From positions 1 through 52,235 of the forward strand of contig JAJFKU010000060.1 of the NCBI GenBank assembly GCA_021773035.1: a stretch of 52,235 nucleotides of DNA, written 5' to 3'. This document shows, piece after piece, positions 1 to 8,145 of the stretch; the stretch's first letter is position 1, and each line of letters starts with the position of its first letter. The position numbers were made by a program, and so were the translations under genes. The notes beneath the pieces are model-generated. The model was given only the letters and a program-made list of their open reading frames with translations. It searched no databases and was not told the origin of the DNA. Source of the stretch: Woeseiaceae bacterium (GTDB taxonomy: Bacteria > Pseudomonadota > Gammaproteobacteria > Steroidobacterales > Woeseiaceae).

Positions 1-74
1 TCGTTGAGATCTTCTTCAGATTTGATGTTCTTGGCGGCCGCTTGGGCGATGGCCTGCAGTTCTTTCTTTTTCAT
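1..74 (-). CDS. IS256-family transposase, N-terminal fragment
   Basis: Only the first 24 codons are inside the window. The visible N-terminus reads MKKKELQAIAQAAAKNIKSE followed by EDLN, which closely matches the opening of many IS256-family transposases. These are DDE enzymes that move the element by a copy-out circle intermediate. The catalytic DDE residues lie outside the window, so activity cannot be judged. The start is fixed by the ATG at 72-74, placed just inside the terminal repeat as usual for this family. Confidence 0.75.
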   Translation of the reverse strand, partial: MKKKELQAIAQAAAKNIKSEEDLN

Positions 75-141
75 AATCTGCCTATCCTTACCCGTATCCG
101 GGTTCAATGATAGGCAGTTACACAGATTTTTTTACAGTCTC
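1..141 (-). mobile_element. Truncated IS256-family insertion sequence, terminal end
   Basis: The left edge of the window is the end of an IS256-type element reading leftward. From position 141 leftward on the minus strand the terminal sequence begins GAGACTGTAAAAAAATCTG and continues through TGTAACTGCC, a pattern typical of IS256-family terminal repeats. A short spacer leads to the transposase start codon at 74. The rest of the element lies outside the window, so neither the other inverted repeat nor a target duplication can be checked. Confidence 0.75.
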
Positions 142-160
142 CATTCCGCACAAAAGAACC

Positions 161-1387
161 CTAGTCTTCGCCTGCTTTTTTAAGGAATGCCTCGAGTGGA
201 TCAGCCTCAATCTCTTCTTTTAATGTCCGAAATTCTTCTATTCTCTTATCCGCCGTCTGGTATTTATCGGTTGCATTCTTCCAGAGGTCAAAGGACAGGA
301 ATACGCCAACTTCTCCGTCATATGATGTAATCCCAATCGTATGCATTTCTGTGAAGTGCACCGATAGGCCTACCCCCCAGTCCTCTTGATTCGCCCTATC
401 AGACGCCGCGATGTGTATAGATCCACCAATTGGTTTGTACCACTTGGTCTGCCTCGCGTCCCATCGCTTTAGCCCCCAAATATCGAGAACTACAGCTTCC
501 TGGACCTGACTTCCGTCCGGTGCGTCGCCTACCCAGTCTACGGCGACATACGGCTTAAGCAGTACGTGCTGCCATTTGGGCGGTGAAACAAAACCTCTGT
601 ACCCTTTGTGCTTTTGTCGAAATAGCCTCCCGTTCCACCATAATTCCAGCGGCGTTTGGTCGACTGTCTCGTTCATAAACTGTGACCAATGATTGTCTAA
701 CTCCATCAATTGAGCCGCAGCTATTGCTGCGTCGGCACTTGCGTAAAGTGTGTGCACTGCTTTGTAGATGTCGGAGAATTCTTTGAGGTACTCGTTGCAG
801 TCAGTTCCCGCCGCAAGCCGACTAACAGCGGCATCGCATTGATCCTGACTTTCAGGTGTCGAGATTAAGTCGCCGCTTGTGAGCCTTACCGGCCTATCTA
901 TGCTTCTGATCGTGTGCTTGATATTTGCAATCTGTACGCCCTTTTTTGATTCGCCCTTGACGTAATCAATGAGACCTTTGATTCCAACCGTGCCTTCCTC
1001 TTCGACAGATTGCCAATCGATGCCGTCGTTACTTGCTTCTTTCTCGAGTTTTTCAGCTACGGCAATGATGCTATCGTACAGATCGAGAGTCGCTCGACTT
1101 CTCCCGCTGCAGTACATAACAATCGTTTTCGCAGCTAGCTCTGCCGACTCTTTGAAGAACACACTCTCCGAGACCGTTTTGAATTCTTCTTTCCTAATTT
1201 CAGCTTCTTGTTTTCGCTGTTCATCACTGCGCGTGTCGCCGATCATCTTCTCATCAGAACCACATACAGTCGCGATATAGGACGCGGCCTCTTTGCTAAT
1301 AAATAGACCATCGGCTTCTTTCGCATCTACCGCACTTGTCACGCAAATCAGCCCGCAGGTGACGAACAGAATCTTGTTCTCTTTCAT
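161..1387 (-). CDS. Exported protein of unknown function
   Basis: A 408-residue protein that I do not recognise. It opens with a Sec signal peptide (MKENKILFVTCGLICVTSAV, cleavage probably after VDA near residue 22), so the mature protein should be periplasmic or surface exposed. The N-terminal half is charged and helical. The C-terminal half (about residues 250-370) is richer in Trp and beta-type segments (VGLSVHF, GVGVFLSFDLW-like), and a charged helix ends the protein. It lies 18 bp downstream of the alpha/beta-hydrolase gene on the same strand, so the two are probably cotranscribed. By eye the base composition is more AT-rich than most of the window, and an IS256 end lies 20 bp beyond its stop. 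Both are consistent with transferred DNA. Confidence 0.75.
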   Translation of the reverse strand: MKENKILFVTCGLICVTSAVDAKEADGLFISKEAASYIATVCGSDEKMIGDTRSDEQRKQEAEIRKEEFKTVSESVFFKESAELAAKTIVMYCSGRSRATLDLYDSIIAVAEKLEKEASNDGIDWQSVEEEGTVGIKGLIDYVKGESKKGVQIANIKHTIRSIDRPVRLTSGDLISTPESQDQCDAAVSRLAAGTDCNEYLKEFSDIYKAVHTLYASADAAIAAAQLMELDNHWSQFMNETVDQTPLELWWNGRLFRQKHKGYRGFVSPPKWQHVLLKPYVAVDWVGDAPDGSQVQEAVVLDIWGLKRWDARQTKWYKPIGGSIHIAASDRANQEDWGVGLSVHFTEMHTIGITSYDGEVGVFLSFDLWKNATDKYQTADKRIEEFRTLKEEIEADPLEAFLKKAGED

Positions 1388-1405
1388 GACTGTTTCCCTA
1401 ACTGA

Positions 1406-2497
1406 TTAGTCGTCCCAACTAGACTTAATATCTTTAAGAAACTTGGAAAGTGCCTTTAACGCCTTCTCCATGTTCTTGATAGACTTCTCGTCAGTTATCG
1501 ACACTTTCTGAAGCGCTTGTTTTGCTGCTTGCGCCTTTTGATCCAGCGTTAAGAGCTTGTACGCCGCTTTTGCCCCGGCGAAGACACTAGTTAGATCAAC
1601 GTTGAAGACTTCCGCAAATATTCTCGCGCTATTCTCAGGATTCAACAGGTAGTGCCGAAGTCCATGAACATTTCCGCCAGAAATATCGTTTGTCGCAACA
1701 GCCTTGTAACTGTTTCTGTAAACGCTCGATATTACCCAAGACCCGTCATTTTTAGGCGCGAATGGGGATACTCTCGTGAACGGGTCGAATGTATTGTTGT
1801 ACTGGTAGTAAGCATTTACACAGCCCTCCTTTCCAGGTCTCACGTATGACTCAAAGACAGGTACGTAGTAATCAAGAACGTTGCTAACGTTGGCAATCAT
1901 ATGAACCGAACCGAGTTTGTGCGTGACGATGTTTAGTTGCGACGCTCCTCGCTCATGATGCTTCGCACTTAAATGTGCGAGTGCATCATGTGTTACTGAA
2001 TTGCCCAGGGAATGTGCGACGATGTGGATGTCGGTCGGCGCAGTACCTCTAGCGATTATGCCAGCGATCATTTCGGCCAAACTGATTCTCACCTGCTCGC
2101 CAACGGTGGTAAACGCGTACATCAGGACGTCACCGAAGTGTGTTTGAAAAAACTTGTCCTTTCCAAATGCGGCGCCAAGATTTGCCAATCCGCTAACGAT
2201 CGATCGTCGAGGGTTATCGGCTAACCCGACCGTTTCAAGACGTTCCAGGACTGATTTCGAGCCATCGCCAATTCTTTGTCTTCGACTCTCAAACAGTTCG
2301 TTGTATCCAAATCCAATGACTCTCGTCTTTTCCCACTTGTTACCGTCGTAGTTGACTGCAAACTCATTTTTGGATTTCGTCCACTTGCCTGTCAGCCCAT
2401 AAAGCGCGAGACTTTCAATCGCCGATTTAGCAAACGTCTCGCGAAAGTCGTCCGCTGTGTTCTGCCCCATACCGTGCACGAGTACGATTGTTCTCAT
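1406..2497 (-). CDS. Alpha/beta-hydrolase, lipase-like, cytosolic
   Basis: A 363-residue protein with an alpha/beta-hydrolase core. The first strand MRTIVLVHGMG carries the oxyanion HG motif (residues 8-9). The nucleophile elbow is AHSLG with Ser163, in place of the usual GxSxG. A likely acid is Asp238 (FDPF) and a likely His is 278 (NVHGLRHY), an arrangement seen in several lipase-like families. No signal peptide is present. The ATG at 2497 is chosen over a longer frame because GGGGAGAG precedes it at good spacing and because the first beta strand begins there. The substrate is unknown; lipid or ester hydrolysis is inferred from fold only. It forms an apparent unit with the exported protein downstream. 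Confidence 0.7.
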   Translation of the reverse strand: MRTIVLVHGMGQNTADDFRETFAKSAIESLALYGLTGKWTKSKNEFAVNYDGNKWEKTRVIGFGYNELFESRRQRIGDGSKSVLERLETVGLADNPRRSIVSGLANLGAAFGKDKFFQTHFGDVLMYAFTTVGEQVRISLAEMIAGIIARGTAPTDIHIVAHSLGNSVTHDALAHLSAKHHERGASQLNIVTHKLGSVHMIANVSNVLDYYVPVFESYVRPGKEGCVNAYYQYNNTFDPFTRVSPFAPKNDGSWVISSVYRNSYKAVATNDISGGNVHGLRHYLLNPENSARIFAEVFNVDLTSVFAGAKAAYKLLTLDQKAQAAKQALQKVSITDEKSIKNMEKALKALSKFLKDIKSSWDD

Positions 2498-3125
2498 TGG
2501 TCTCTCCCCATTTCCACAGTTATCCCCATGACCTTCTCCCCTGAATCGGCACCGTGCGATGATGTGGTAAGACAATCTCCTGGATGTATAACTTGATCAG
2601 CTGTTTCAGACGTGGAAACCGTTTCCTAACGTCCTACGCACTACCTATTCGACGTAACGAGTCCAATCCCAACTATTGGTAATTAGTGGGCGCCAGCCTC
2701 CCAGCTCTCACGATGCTCCTCAAGGTAACCGCAGAGCCGCGGCAAATATGTCCATCGAGCATTCGATACGTACCGTTTTCTTGTTTTTCTACACTCAGTA
2801 TAGCCAAGAACTCCCAAATATGGCGACTTTGGGTGAGAAATCAGCACTGGACTAGGTTTGCAGTCGTCAAACTGCTTTGGCCCTGGTTCATTAATCAACG
2901 GTTCGCTCTTTGTTTTAGCGGCAAAGCCAGGGCTTAACTTTTGATCCGAAGTTAGCCCTTAACTTTTCACACATTCTTAGCGCCCTCCTCCAAGTGCCCG
3001 GCGGCAAGTGCAGGATAATACCGGCACCTGATCTCATTTTTCGATCGTGTTCCTTGAATTGCCCTTAGAACACAGTACGGTCAAGTATTCTGTGCACATT
3101 GAGTCAGGCGATGATAGAAGGAATC
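2498..3125. other. Gene-poor stretch without a convincing coding region
   Basis: About 630 bases with no gene I can support. A minus-strand frame ending at 2683 (about 71 codons from a TTG) has no ribosome site and no recognisable product. The only visible structure is the imperfect hairpin at 2929-2959, listed separately. Together with the broken frames that follow to 3695, this looks like a decaying or recombined segment between the IS-associated genes and the regular gene order that resumes at 3696. Confidence 0.5.
2929..2967. repeat. Imperfect hairpin plus short direct repeat
   Basis: AGGGCTTAACTT (2929-2940) faces AAGTTAGCCCT (2949-2959) across an 8-base loop, giving an 11-bp stem with one bulged A. 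CTTAACTTTT also occurs twice in direct orientation (2933-2942 and 2958-2967). It could be a terminator, since a T run follows, or the end of an old mobile element. The core spacing does not fit an integron attC site. Confidence 0.35.
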
Positions 3126-3423
3126 ATGTCTGTTGATAGCCGCGTCGCGATCGTTTTGACTCTTGTGATGTCGAGTGGGTCCGCGTTGTGTGATGAGCCG
3201 ATTCCATCGGAAGAAAAAACCGTCGAACGTTTTGCGCCAACCTTCGATATTAGTAGTCGCCGGTGAACCGCCAAAGGTTTTGTGTGAGCGTACGTGCCTT
3301 ACGAGTTTGGTGGATCGATTTGTCTTAGTAGAGAATCTAGTAAGCGGGACTCTGGACCTTTGGTCCTTGGAGACCGGCGAATCCGTTTTTGGTCCGCTCA
3401 TTCATGCCACGTGGACAGATTAA
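3126..3423 (+). pseudogene. Frameshifted remnant of a small exported protein
   Basis: An ATG at 3126 with AAGGA just upstream opens a clean signal peptide (MSVDSRVAIVLTLVMSSGSA, then LCDEP). That frame stops after 46 codons at 3266. The sequence in the +1 frame reads on as plausible protein (GEPPKVLCERTCLTSLVDRF and onward) to a stop at 3421-3423. A run of six A at about 3216 sits where a single-base indel would join the two halves into one secreted protein of about 98 residues with two cysteines. I do not recognise the family. A sequencing error at the homopolymer, phase variation, or true decay would all give this picture. Confidence 0.4.
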
Positions 3424-3573
3424 CGCAATTTGTTCAATAACCGCTGGTGGCCGATCGCGATGATGTGATCTTCAATGTTGGTGTGTTCGCATCCAAATCA
3501 GCATCAGGGTGCATCTATTGTCCATTGATATCGACTTGGCGAACAAGTCGAACAACAACAGAGGGACCGCCGA

Positions 3574-3663
3574 ATGACTCTACACGCACGTGTATTTCTT
3601 CCGTCCTCTATTTTCGTGATTATGTTTGTCGGCTGCTACGCGCAGGGGTCGGATTTGCGCTAG
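3574..3663 (+). CDS. Very short prelipoprotein, 29 residues
   Basis: An ATG at 3574 is preceded by GAGGG at good spacing and encodes MTLHARVFLPSSIFVIMFVG followed by CYAQGSDLR and a stop. This is a complete lipoprotein signal with lipobox IMFVGC, which would leave a mature lipidated peptide of only nine residues. It may be the truncated start of a former lipoprotein gene, since the neighbourhood holds another broken signal-peptide gene, or a genuine mini-lipoprotein. The true gene at 3696 starts 33 bp later in another frame. Confidence 0.35.
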   Translation: MTLHARVFLPSSIFVIMFVGCYAQGSDLR

Positions 3664-3695
3664 CTCTCAACTCAATCGCTCATGGAATTCTATAT

Positions 3696-5138
3696 ATGTG
3701 TCCAATAGTAAGAATAGTCGGCATTTTTCTGGCGGCCTCGACTGCGATCGGCTGTACAACACAGCACGCAGGAATCGACGCTGACTATGTATTCGAAAAC
3801 GTCAATGTCGTTCCGTTAACTGAGGAGATCGTCCTCGCTGGCAGGGCGATCGCAGTTCGGGACGGCGTGATTGTCGCCATTGTGGAGCAATCGTCAGCTG
3901 CCAACATTGACGCACCAACACGCATAGATGCCGCTGGAAAATATCTCACGCCGGGACTGACCGACATGCACGTTCATATGCGCATGGATCCACTGGCTGC
4001 GTTCAACCTATTCCTTGCCAACGGCGTGACGACGGTTTTCAATATGGGACTCGCGGATCGCAATGGCAACGTTGACATTGACCATCTTCAGTTACGCGCC
4101 GATGTCGCAGCTGGACGCATTGATGGCCCGCGATACTTGGTTAGCGGGCCGCAACTACACGCGAAAGAGCTCCCGACATTGGCCGAGGTTCAGTCGATGC
4201 TTGACCATCATGTTGAGCGCGGATATGACGTCATTAAGGTTCATGGACCTCTCGACAGTGAGGTTTACGACAAGCTCATCAGCGGCGCGCGCAGTCGCGG
4301 GCTACGCATAACTGGACACACGCAGCACCTGAGGCCGCTTTCCGATTCTCTCAGTGTCGATGCGATCGAACACATCGAAGAGTTTGTGTATGTGTCGCGC
4401 GATCCAGCACATGGGAAGGCAGCGGCGGGTTCTTTAGAGAATTACCTAAAAGCCTATTTCACCCATGCTGATCGGATGAGCGATCCCGCGTACCGTGCGC
4501 CAGTTGTCCGAGATGTGGCCGAGGCCGGCATATACGTCGATCCGACTTTGATAATCTACCAATACATTCTCAATTACCTATCAGATGATCGGTTTGCCGA
4601 TTTGCAGATGGATGAGCGCCTGTTGTACCTGCCCAAGCGCGTGCGCGAAGAATATATGAATCCGGAAACCAATGAATACCGGACAGGTTTTGCCAAGGTC
4701 ATCGGCGAGTACTTAGGTGATCAAGGCGCGGTCGTCGCTCACATCGCGCGAAATATCGAAACGTTTTCCGCGCTACTGTTTGAGATGCATGATGCAGGCG
4801 TACCTCTACTGCTTGGAACCGACTCATTTGGCGCTGTTGTTCCTGGGTTTTCTGTTCACCAAGAGTTGGAGATGATGGTCGATGCAGGGCTAACGCCTTA
4901 CCAGGCATTGCTGACAGGTACAGTAAATGTCGCAGCATATTTGGGCGAATCATGCGACGCAGGGACCATCGAGATCGGAAAACGCGCCGACTTCATATTA
5001 ACTCAGCATAACCCGTTGGCCGATATCGCCAATGTGAGTGATGTAAGCGGCGTCTTCTCCCACGGTAAATGGCGCGCGGCGTCTGATCTGACAAAAATGC
5101 TTGCAGAAGCGAAGGAATTGGGGGCCGCCGTCGAATAG
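3696..5138 (+). CDS. Lipoprotein amidohydrolase (imidazolonepropionase/prolidase-like)
   Basis: A 480-residue amidohydrolase-superfamily enzyme. Visible metal-site residues are the HxH of MHVHM (His92, His94), a candidate bridging Lys181 (VIKVHG), His208 (GHTQH), His226 (EHIEE) and Asp376 (GTDS), the full set expected of a binuclear TIM-barrel hydrolase. The start at 3696 is chosen because it gives a lipoprotein signal, MCPIVRIVGIFLAASTAIGC, with Cys20 lipidated; an upstream frame of 83 codons would be unlike any signal. Superfamily relatives of this type hydrolyse imides or dipeptides, but the substrate here is unknown. The window holds a second lipoprotein of the same design at 35559. No cotranscribed partner is obvious. 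Confidence 0.85.
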   Translation: MCPIVRIVGIFLAASTAIGCTTQHAGIDADYVFENVNVVPLTEEIVLAGRAIAVRDGVIVAIVEQSSAANIDAPTRIDAAGKYLTPGLTDMHVHMRMDPLAAFNLFLANGVTTVFNMGLADRNGNVDIDHLQLRADVAAGRIDGPRYLVSGPQLHAKELPTLAEVQSMLDHHVERGYDVIKVHGPLDSEVYDKLISGARSRGLRITGHTQHLRPLSDSLSVDAIEHIEEFVYVSRDPAHGKAAAGSLENYLKAYFTHADRMSDPAYRAPVVRDVAEAGIYVDPTLIIYQYILNYLSDDRFADLQMDERLLYLPKRVREEYMNPETNEYRTGFAKVIGEYLGDQGAVVAHIARNIETFSALLFEMHDAGVPLLLGTDSFGAVVPGFSVHQELEMMVDAGLTPYQALLTGTVNVAAYLGESCDAGTIEIGKRADFILTQHNPLADIANVSDVSGVFSHGKWRAASDLTKMLAEAKELGAAVE

Positions 5139-5230
5139 CTGAAGAGTGCCACCCTCCTTGGTAATACTAGAAACTACCCGCTTAGGGTATTCTACCCTCC
5201 CCACTCTATCGATCAGTGTGAATCCTAACC

Positions 5231-5824
5231 ATGAAATCGCCAATTCTCGTTGCACTTTCCAGTCTCTTGTTCCTGTCCGCCCTCGCACGATCAGACGTTT
5301 CGTCAATCCCCTCGCAAGACACGTTCTTCAACGCCATCAGCGCGCTCTGCGGCAGAGCTTTTTCCGGAACGATAACCGTCGATAACGATAGCAGTGATAG
5401 TTTCGCGAACAAGACACTGGTCATGCACGTCAGGCGATGCAACGAGACTCAGTTGCAAATTCCTTTTCACGTCGGTGAAGATGCGTCGCGCACCTGGGTA
5501 ATTACCAAGACGGGTTCCGGCCTGTCGCTCAAGCACGACCACCGACACAGCGACGGCACGGAGGATGTTCTTACTCAGTATGGGGGCCATACGGTCGATG
5601 GCGGGTGGGCACAGGTACAGTCCTTCCCCGCCGATCAGTATTCAAAAGAACTGTTTGTCGAAAATGCTATTCCGCAGTCCGTTGGCAATACCTGGCAGAT
5701 GTATATCTACCCTGAGCGATTTACCTACCGGCTGATCCGCCAGGGTCGGGAATTCAGGGTGGACTTCGATTTGACCAAGCCAGTCGATGCCCCTCCCGCC
5801 CCGTGGGGATATGACGACACTTAG
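5231..5824 (+). CDS. Exported protein of unknown function
   Basis: A 197-residue protein with a clear signal peptide (MKSPILVALSSLLFLSALARS). The mature part has two cysteines near residues 40 and 69 that could form a disulfide, a histidine-rich stretch (LKHDHRHSDG) near residue 100, and beta-type segments (YIYPERFTYRLIRQGREFRV) near the end, suggesting a small beta-sandwich or calycin-like envelope protein. I do not recognise the family. It follows the amidohydrolase by about 90 bp on the same strand. A small inverted repeat (AGGGTA/TACCCT, 5184-5198) lies between them and may be a weak terminator or operator. Confidence 0.75.
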   Translation: MKSPILVALSSLLFLSALARSDVSSIPSQDTFFNAISALCGRAFSGTITVDNDSSDSFANKTLVMHVRRCNETQLQIPFHVGEDASRTWVITKTGSGLSLKHDHRHSDGTEDVLTQYGGHTVDGGWAQVQSFPADQYSKELFVENAIPQSVGNTWQMYIYPERFTYRLIRQGREFRVDFDLTKPVDAPPAPWGYDDT

Positions 5825-5893
5825 CTCCGATTCACCTACGGTCCGAAGGATGGAGCCCCGAAACTGCTCACCGGACCGACCGATCGGCTTGAA

Positions 5894-7030
5894 TTAGTCG
5901 CGAATAAAATTGATCGACTTCAGGATGGTTGTTGACTCACTGACTGCGAGTCGAGTGAACTCAATCAGCCTGATGCGCTCGCAGAGCCTGTCGAAAAACT
6001 CGGTGTTGGTGAAGTCGGAAGACTCTATGTTACAGGAGGATATCTCACCGCTTGGCTGGATTCCGATCCTGACGACCACCCTGCCTTCAAGCGTCGGATC
6101 AACTCGCAAAGCACGATTATACAGTGCGAAAATCGCACCCTTGTTCTTGTCGAAGCCGTATTCAACCTCGTCTCGTGTCCGTACCTTGTTGGGGTCTATG
6201 ACTGGCCCGGGAACTGGTGTTGCGCTGGAAGTGGAAATCGTTGCTGCTGCCACGATTGCGCGTTGCCTCGGCTTGGGCTCAAAGCGCTTCCTGGCGCGGA
6301 TGTAGTCCGATTTGACGTCTGCGAGTGGGTCGGCGGCGGCATACCTCTGCAGCAATGCCAGGCCATCGTCGCGCTGACCCATCTCCAGTAGCGAAAGTGC
6401 CGCCGAGGTCGCCGCGCTTACGTCCAAAATAGCGTCCGGGTCTATTTCGAGCGCACGTTCGAGAGAATCCACGGAACTCGGGTAATTCTCTTCAAGGTAG
6501 TACATGACCGCGAGCAAGCGGTATGCCTTGCCAGACTCATCGATCAAACTAGCCTTGTTAAGCACATTGATGCTGGACGAGAAATCCGCGTTCCAGAAAT
6601 GCGCCATCGCGTACGCCGTGTAGCCGTCGAGCCAGGTTGGAAACTCAGTCACAACCTGCTTGCCGAGTAACAGGGCGTCTTCACGTCGGCCTTGCGGCAC
6701 AGCCAGTGACATCTTCGCTACGAGAACCTCCTTGTCGTATGCAGGTGAGAACAGGCTGGCGGCGGCAATCATCGTCTCCGCCTCATCAAGCCGGCGGGCA
6801 TCGGCGAACAGCAAAGCGCTGCGCGCCTCGTAGATGCCTGTCCCGGCACACTCTTCGCGCAAATCCACCATCTGCCTTAACCGCGCGAATATATTGTCGT
6901 ACGATTTCTGAACCTCCAACGTTTTGTCGCCGCACTCTTTTGTCAATTCATCTGAGACCGCCAACGAAGTCGCGGACAGAAATAGCGCGGCCAGAAAACC
7001 GTAGCGGAGGATATTGCGAAACTCGGTCAT
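5894..7030 (-). CDS. Exported TPR protein with C-terminal TonB-like domain
   Basis: A 378-residue protein with a signal peptide (about residues 1-26), a block of tetratricopeptide-like helices (about 60-240: repeated A-x2-L-x3-G-x-Y patterns such as MYYLEENYPSSVDSLERALE), and a C-terminal domain (about 300-378) beginning EGRVVVRIGIQPSGEIS. This ending resembles the TonB/AgmX C-terminal fold, where LEG-x-V-x-V-x-I and x-G-x-V-x-S patterns are typical. There is no proline-rich spacer and no retained inner-membrane anchor beyond the signal peptide, so it is unlikely to be a classical TonB. A periplasmic scaffold is more likely. The same TPR and TonB_C modules are combined in the 876-residue protein at 11596. 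Confidence 0.75.
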   Translation of the reverse strand: MTEFRNILRYGFLAALFLSATSLAVSDELTKECGDKTLEVQKSYDNIFARLRQMVDLREECAGTGIYEARSALLFADARRLDEAETMIAAASLFSPAYDKEVLVAKMSLAVPQGRREDALLLGKQVVTEFPTWLDGYTAYAMAHFWNADFSSSINVLNKASLIDESGKAYRLLAVMYYLEENYPSSVDSLERALEIDPDAILDVSAATSAALSLLEMGQRDDGLALLQRYAAADPLADVKSDYIRARKRFEPKPRQRAIVAAATISTSSATPVPGPVIDPNKVRTRDEVEYGFDKNKGAIFALYNRALRVDPTLEGRVVVRIGIQPSGEISSCNIESSDFTNTEFFDRLCERIRLIEFTRLAVSESTTILKSINFIRD

Positions 7031-7087
7031 GGGACGAGATTAGCATATGGATGTATGCTCACAGGAAATGACCTGAACGCTTAAGAG

Positions 7088-7954
7088 TCAAAGCTGGACG
7101 AAGATTCGATTGTTGGGGAAATCAATGCAAACAACGTATTCTGAAAAGAAATCGAAACCTATGAAGCCATCAAATGGTGGAGCATTGTCGCTCCAGTCCC
7201 AGACCTCAAACATCTGTGGGCCGAGTTCGTGGCCGCTGATGTTAAATTGTTCCACCGAAAGCGTATCGCCATCCGTGTAGCCCAGATCGTCGACGTCGAT
7301 TCGCCTTTTGAGGATGCCTGTCGTCGGTGTACCCGTATCCCAAACCAGAACGAGCTCTCCAATATCCGTGGCTGCTTTTGACACCAGCCCCCAATCCTGC
7401 CCCTGAAAAAGTGGCAGCTCCAGGCCCTTGCAAGCGGATTGCTGCTCAGAAGGCGCGTCAGGGGAAATGATTGTCAGCTTTCGATCCGGGACGTCAATAA
7501 CCACCTTGAATCGCTCGAACAGTCCTCTCCCGATAAAGCCGTACGCATCGAGGCTCGATGAGAACCACTCACGATACTCGTCGTCATGGTAGTCCTCGAC
7601 AACTCTCGCATTCCTGAATTTAAGGTCGCCAAGTTCGATCAGGTCGACCTCGTAAATCGGCCTTTCACCCGTCGGACCGCTCATCGACATCCCGCTCGTT
7701 TGTATGCCAACCTGCTTCTTGGCAAGCGGTCCAAGATGAGACGGAAACACAGCGAGAGTCGTCCCGTTGCCAATATCAAATTGCACATCGACAGGGGTGC
7801 CATTGACTCGGACTTCAAGCAGCGGATCGCCCTCCACCAATCGGATTGGAACGACCGTGAAACTCGATTGCGTGGGCGCTGTCGTGGCCTCGTCCGCGCA
7901 TGATGACACAGTGAGTAAGACTGTCAGTAGCCTTGGGATTTTCGACTTGGGCAC
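7088..7954 (-). CDS. Lipoprotein with aspartyl-protease (retropepsin-like) fold
   Basis: A 288-residue protein with lipobox LTVSSC (Cys19). Two aspartyl-protease-like motifs are visible: FDIGNG with Asp60 and VWDTGTPTTG with Asp206. Between them is the segment YGFIGRGLFERFKVVID that in this family precedes the second half, so the architecture is a two-lobed or duplicated single-domain protease. The first motif is D-I-G rather than D-T/S-G, which may weaken catalysis. The GTG at 7954 is preferred because GGAG lies nine bases upstream; a GTG at 7969 would add five residues. The likely location is the periplasmic face of a membrane. The substrate is unknown. Confidence 0.7.
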   Translation of the reverse strand: MPKSKIPRLLTVLLTVSSCADEATTAPTQSSFTVVPIRLVEGDPLLEVRVNGTPVDVQFDIGNGTTLAVFPSHLGPLAKKQVGIQTSGMSMSGPTGERPIYEVDLIELGDLKFRNARVVEDYHDDEYREWFSSSLDAYGFIGRGLFERFKVVIDVPDRKLTIISPDAPSEQQSACKGLELPLFQGQDWGLVSKAATDIGELVLVWDTGTPTTGILKRRIDVDDLGYTDGDTLSVEQFNISGHELGPQMFEVWDWSDNAPPFDGFIGFDFFSEYVVCIDFPNNRIFVQL

Positions 7955-8001
7955 CTGATCGCGCTCCACATGGTTGCATGCTGGCCATCTGCTCTAACGG
8001 A

Positions 8002-8021
8002 TTATAGTGCCATGTCATGGC
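8002..8021 (+). promoter_or_regulatory. Possible -10 box followed by a 13-bp palindrome
   Basis: In the divergent gap between the aspartyl-protease-like gene and the GntR gene, TATAGT (8003-8008) is followed at once by GCCATG-T-CATGGC (8009-8021), a perfect palindrome. No good -35 box is seen at the usual distance. The site could be an operator at a transcription start, but this rests on symmetry alone. Confidence 0.3.
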
Positions 8022-8080
8022 CACCACGACGGATTTCGGGACCGCATCAATACTTCACCCCCCCTCGCCAGGATCCGGAT

Positions 8081-8122
8081 TTGACTCTCAATGGCCAACA
8101 ACTGTACCATCCAGCATACTGG
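8081..8122 (+). promoter_or_regulatory. Candidate GntR-gene promoter with palindromic operator
   Basis: TTGACT (8081-8086) and TACCAT (8105-8110), 18 bases apart, make a plausible promoter. They are followed directly by CCAG-N4-CTGG (8111-8122), a perfect inverted repeat 24 bp before the GntR start codon. YtrA-type GntR regulators usually repress their own operon from a site in this position, so this is the best operator candidate. Evidence is positional. Confidence 0.35.
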
Positions 8123-8145
8123 GTCACATGGACTACTGGTATTGC

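Noticed and set aside
2683..2898. Minus-strand frame of 71 codons starting at TTG, rich in Tyr, Arg and Pro
   Set aside because: No ribosome site, rare start codon, a stop just upstream and no recognisable domain; base composition does not look like coding sequence.
2929..2967. Possible integron attC site around GCTTAAC and GTTAG motifs
   Set aside because: Core spacing is 12 bases rather than the usual 5-6, no second pair of boxes is found, and no integrase or cassette array is nearby.
3447..3695. 83 extra codons upstream of the lipoprotein amidohydrolase in the same frame
   Set aside because: The lipoprotein signal begins exactly at 3696, and the upstream residues are cysteine-rich, polar and unlike a coding extension.
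5184..5198. AGGGTA-TTC-TACCCT small inverted repeat
   Set aside because: Only six base pairs and no T run; too weak to call a terminator or operator, though mentioned with the gene at 5231.
8017..8145. Longer N-terminus of the GntR protein
   Set aside because: These 43 codons do not resemble any GntR N-terminus and would overlap the palindrome and promoter signals.
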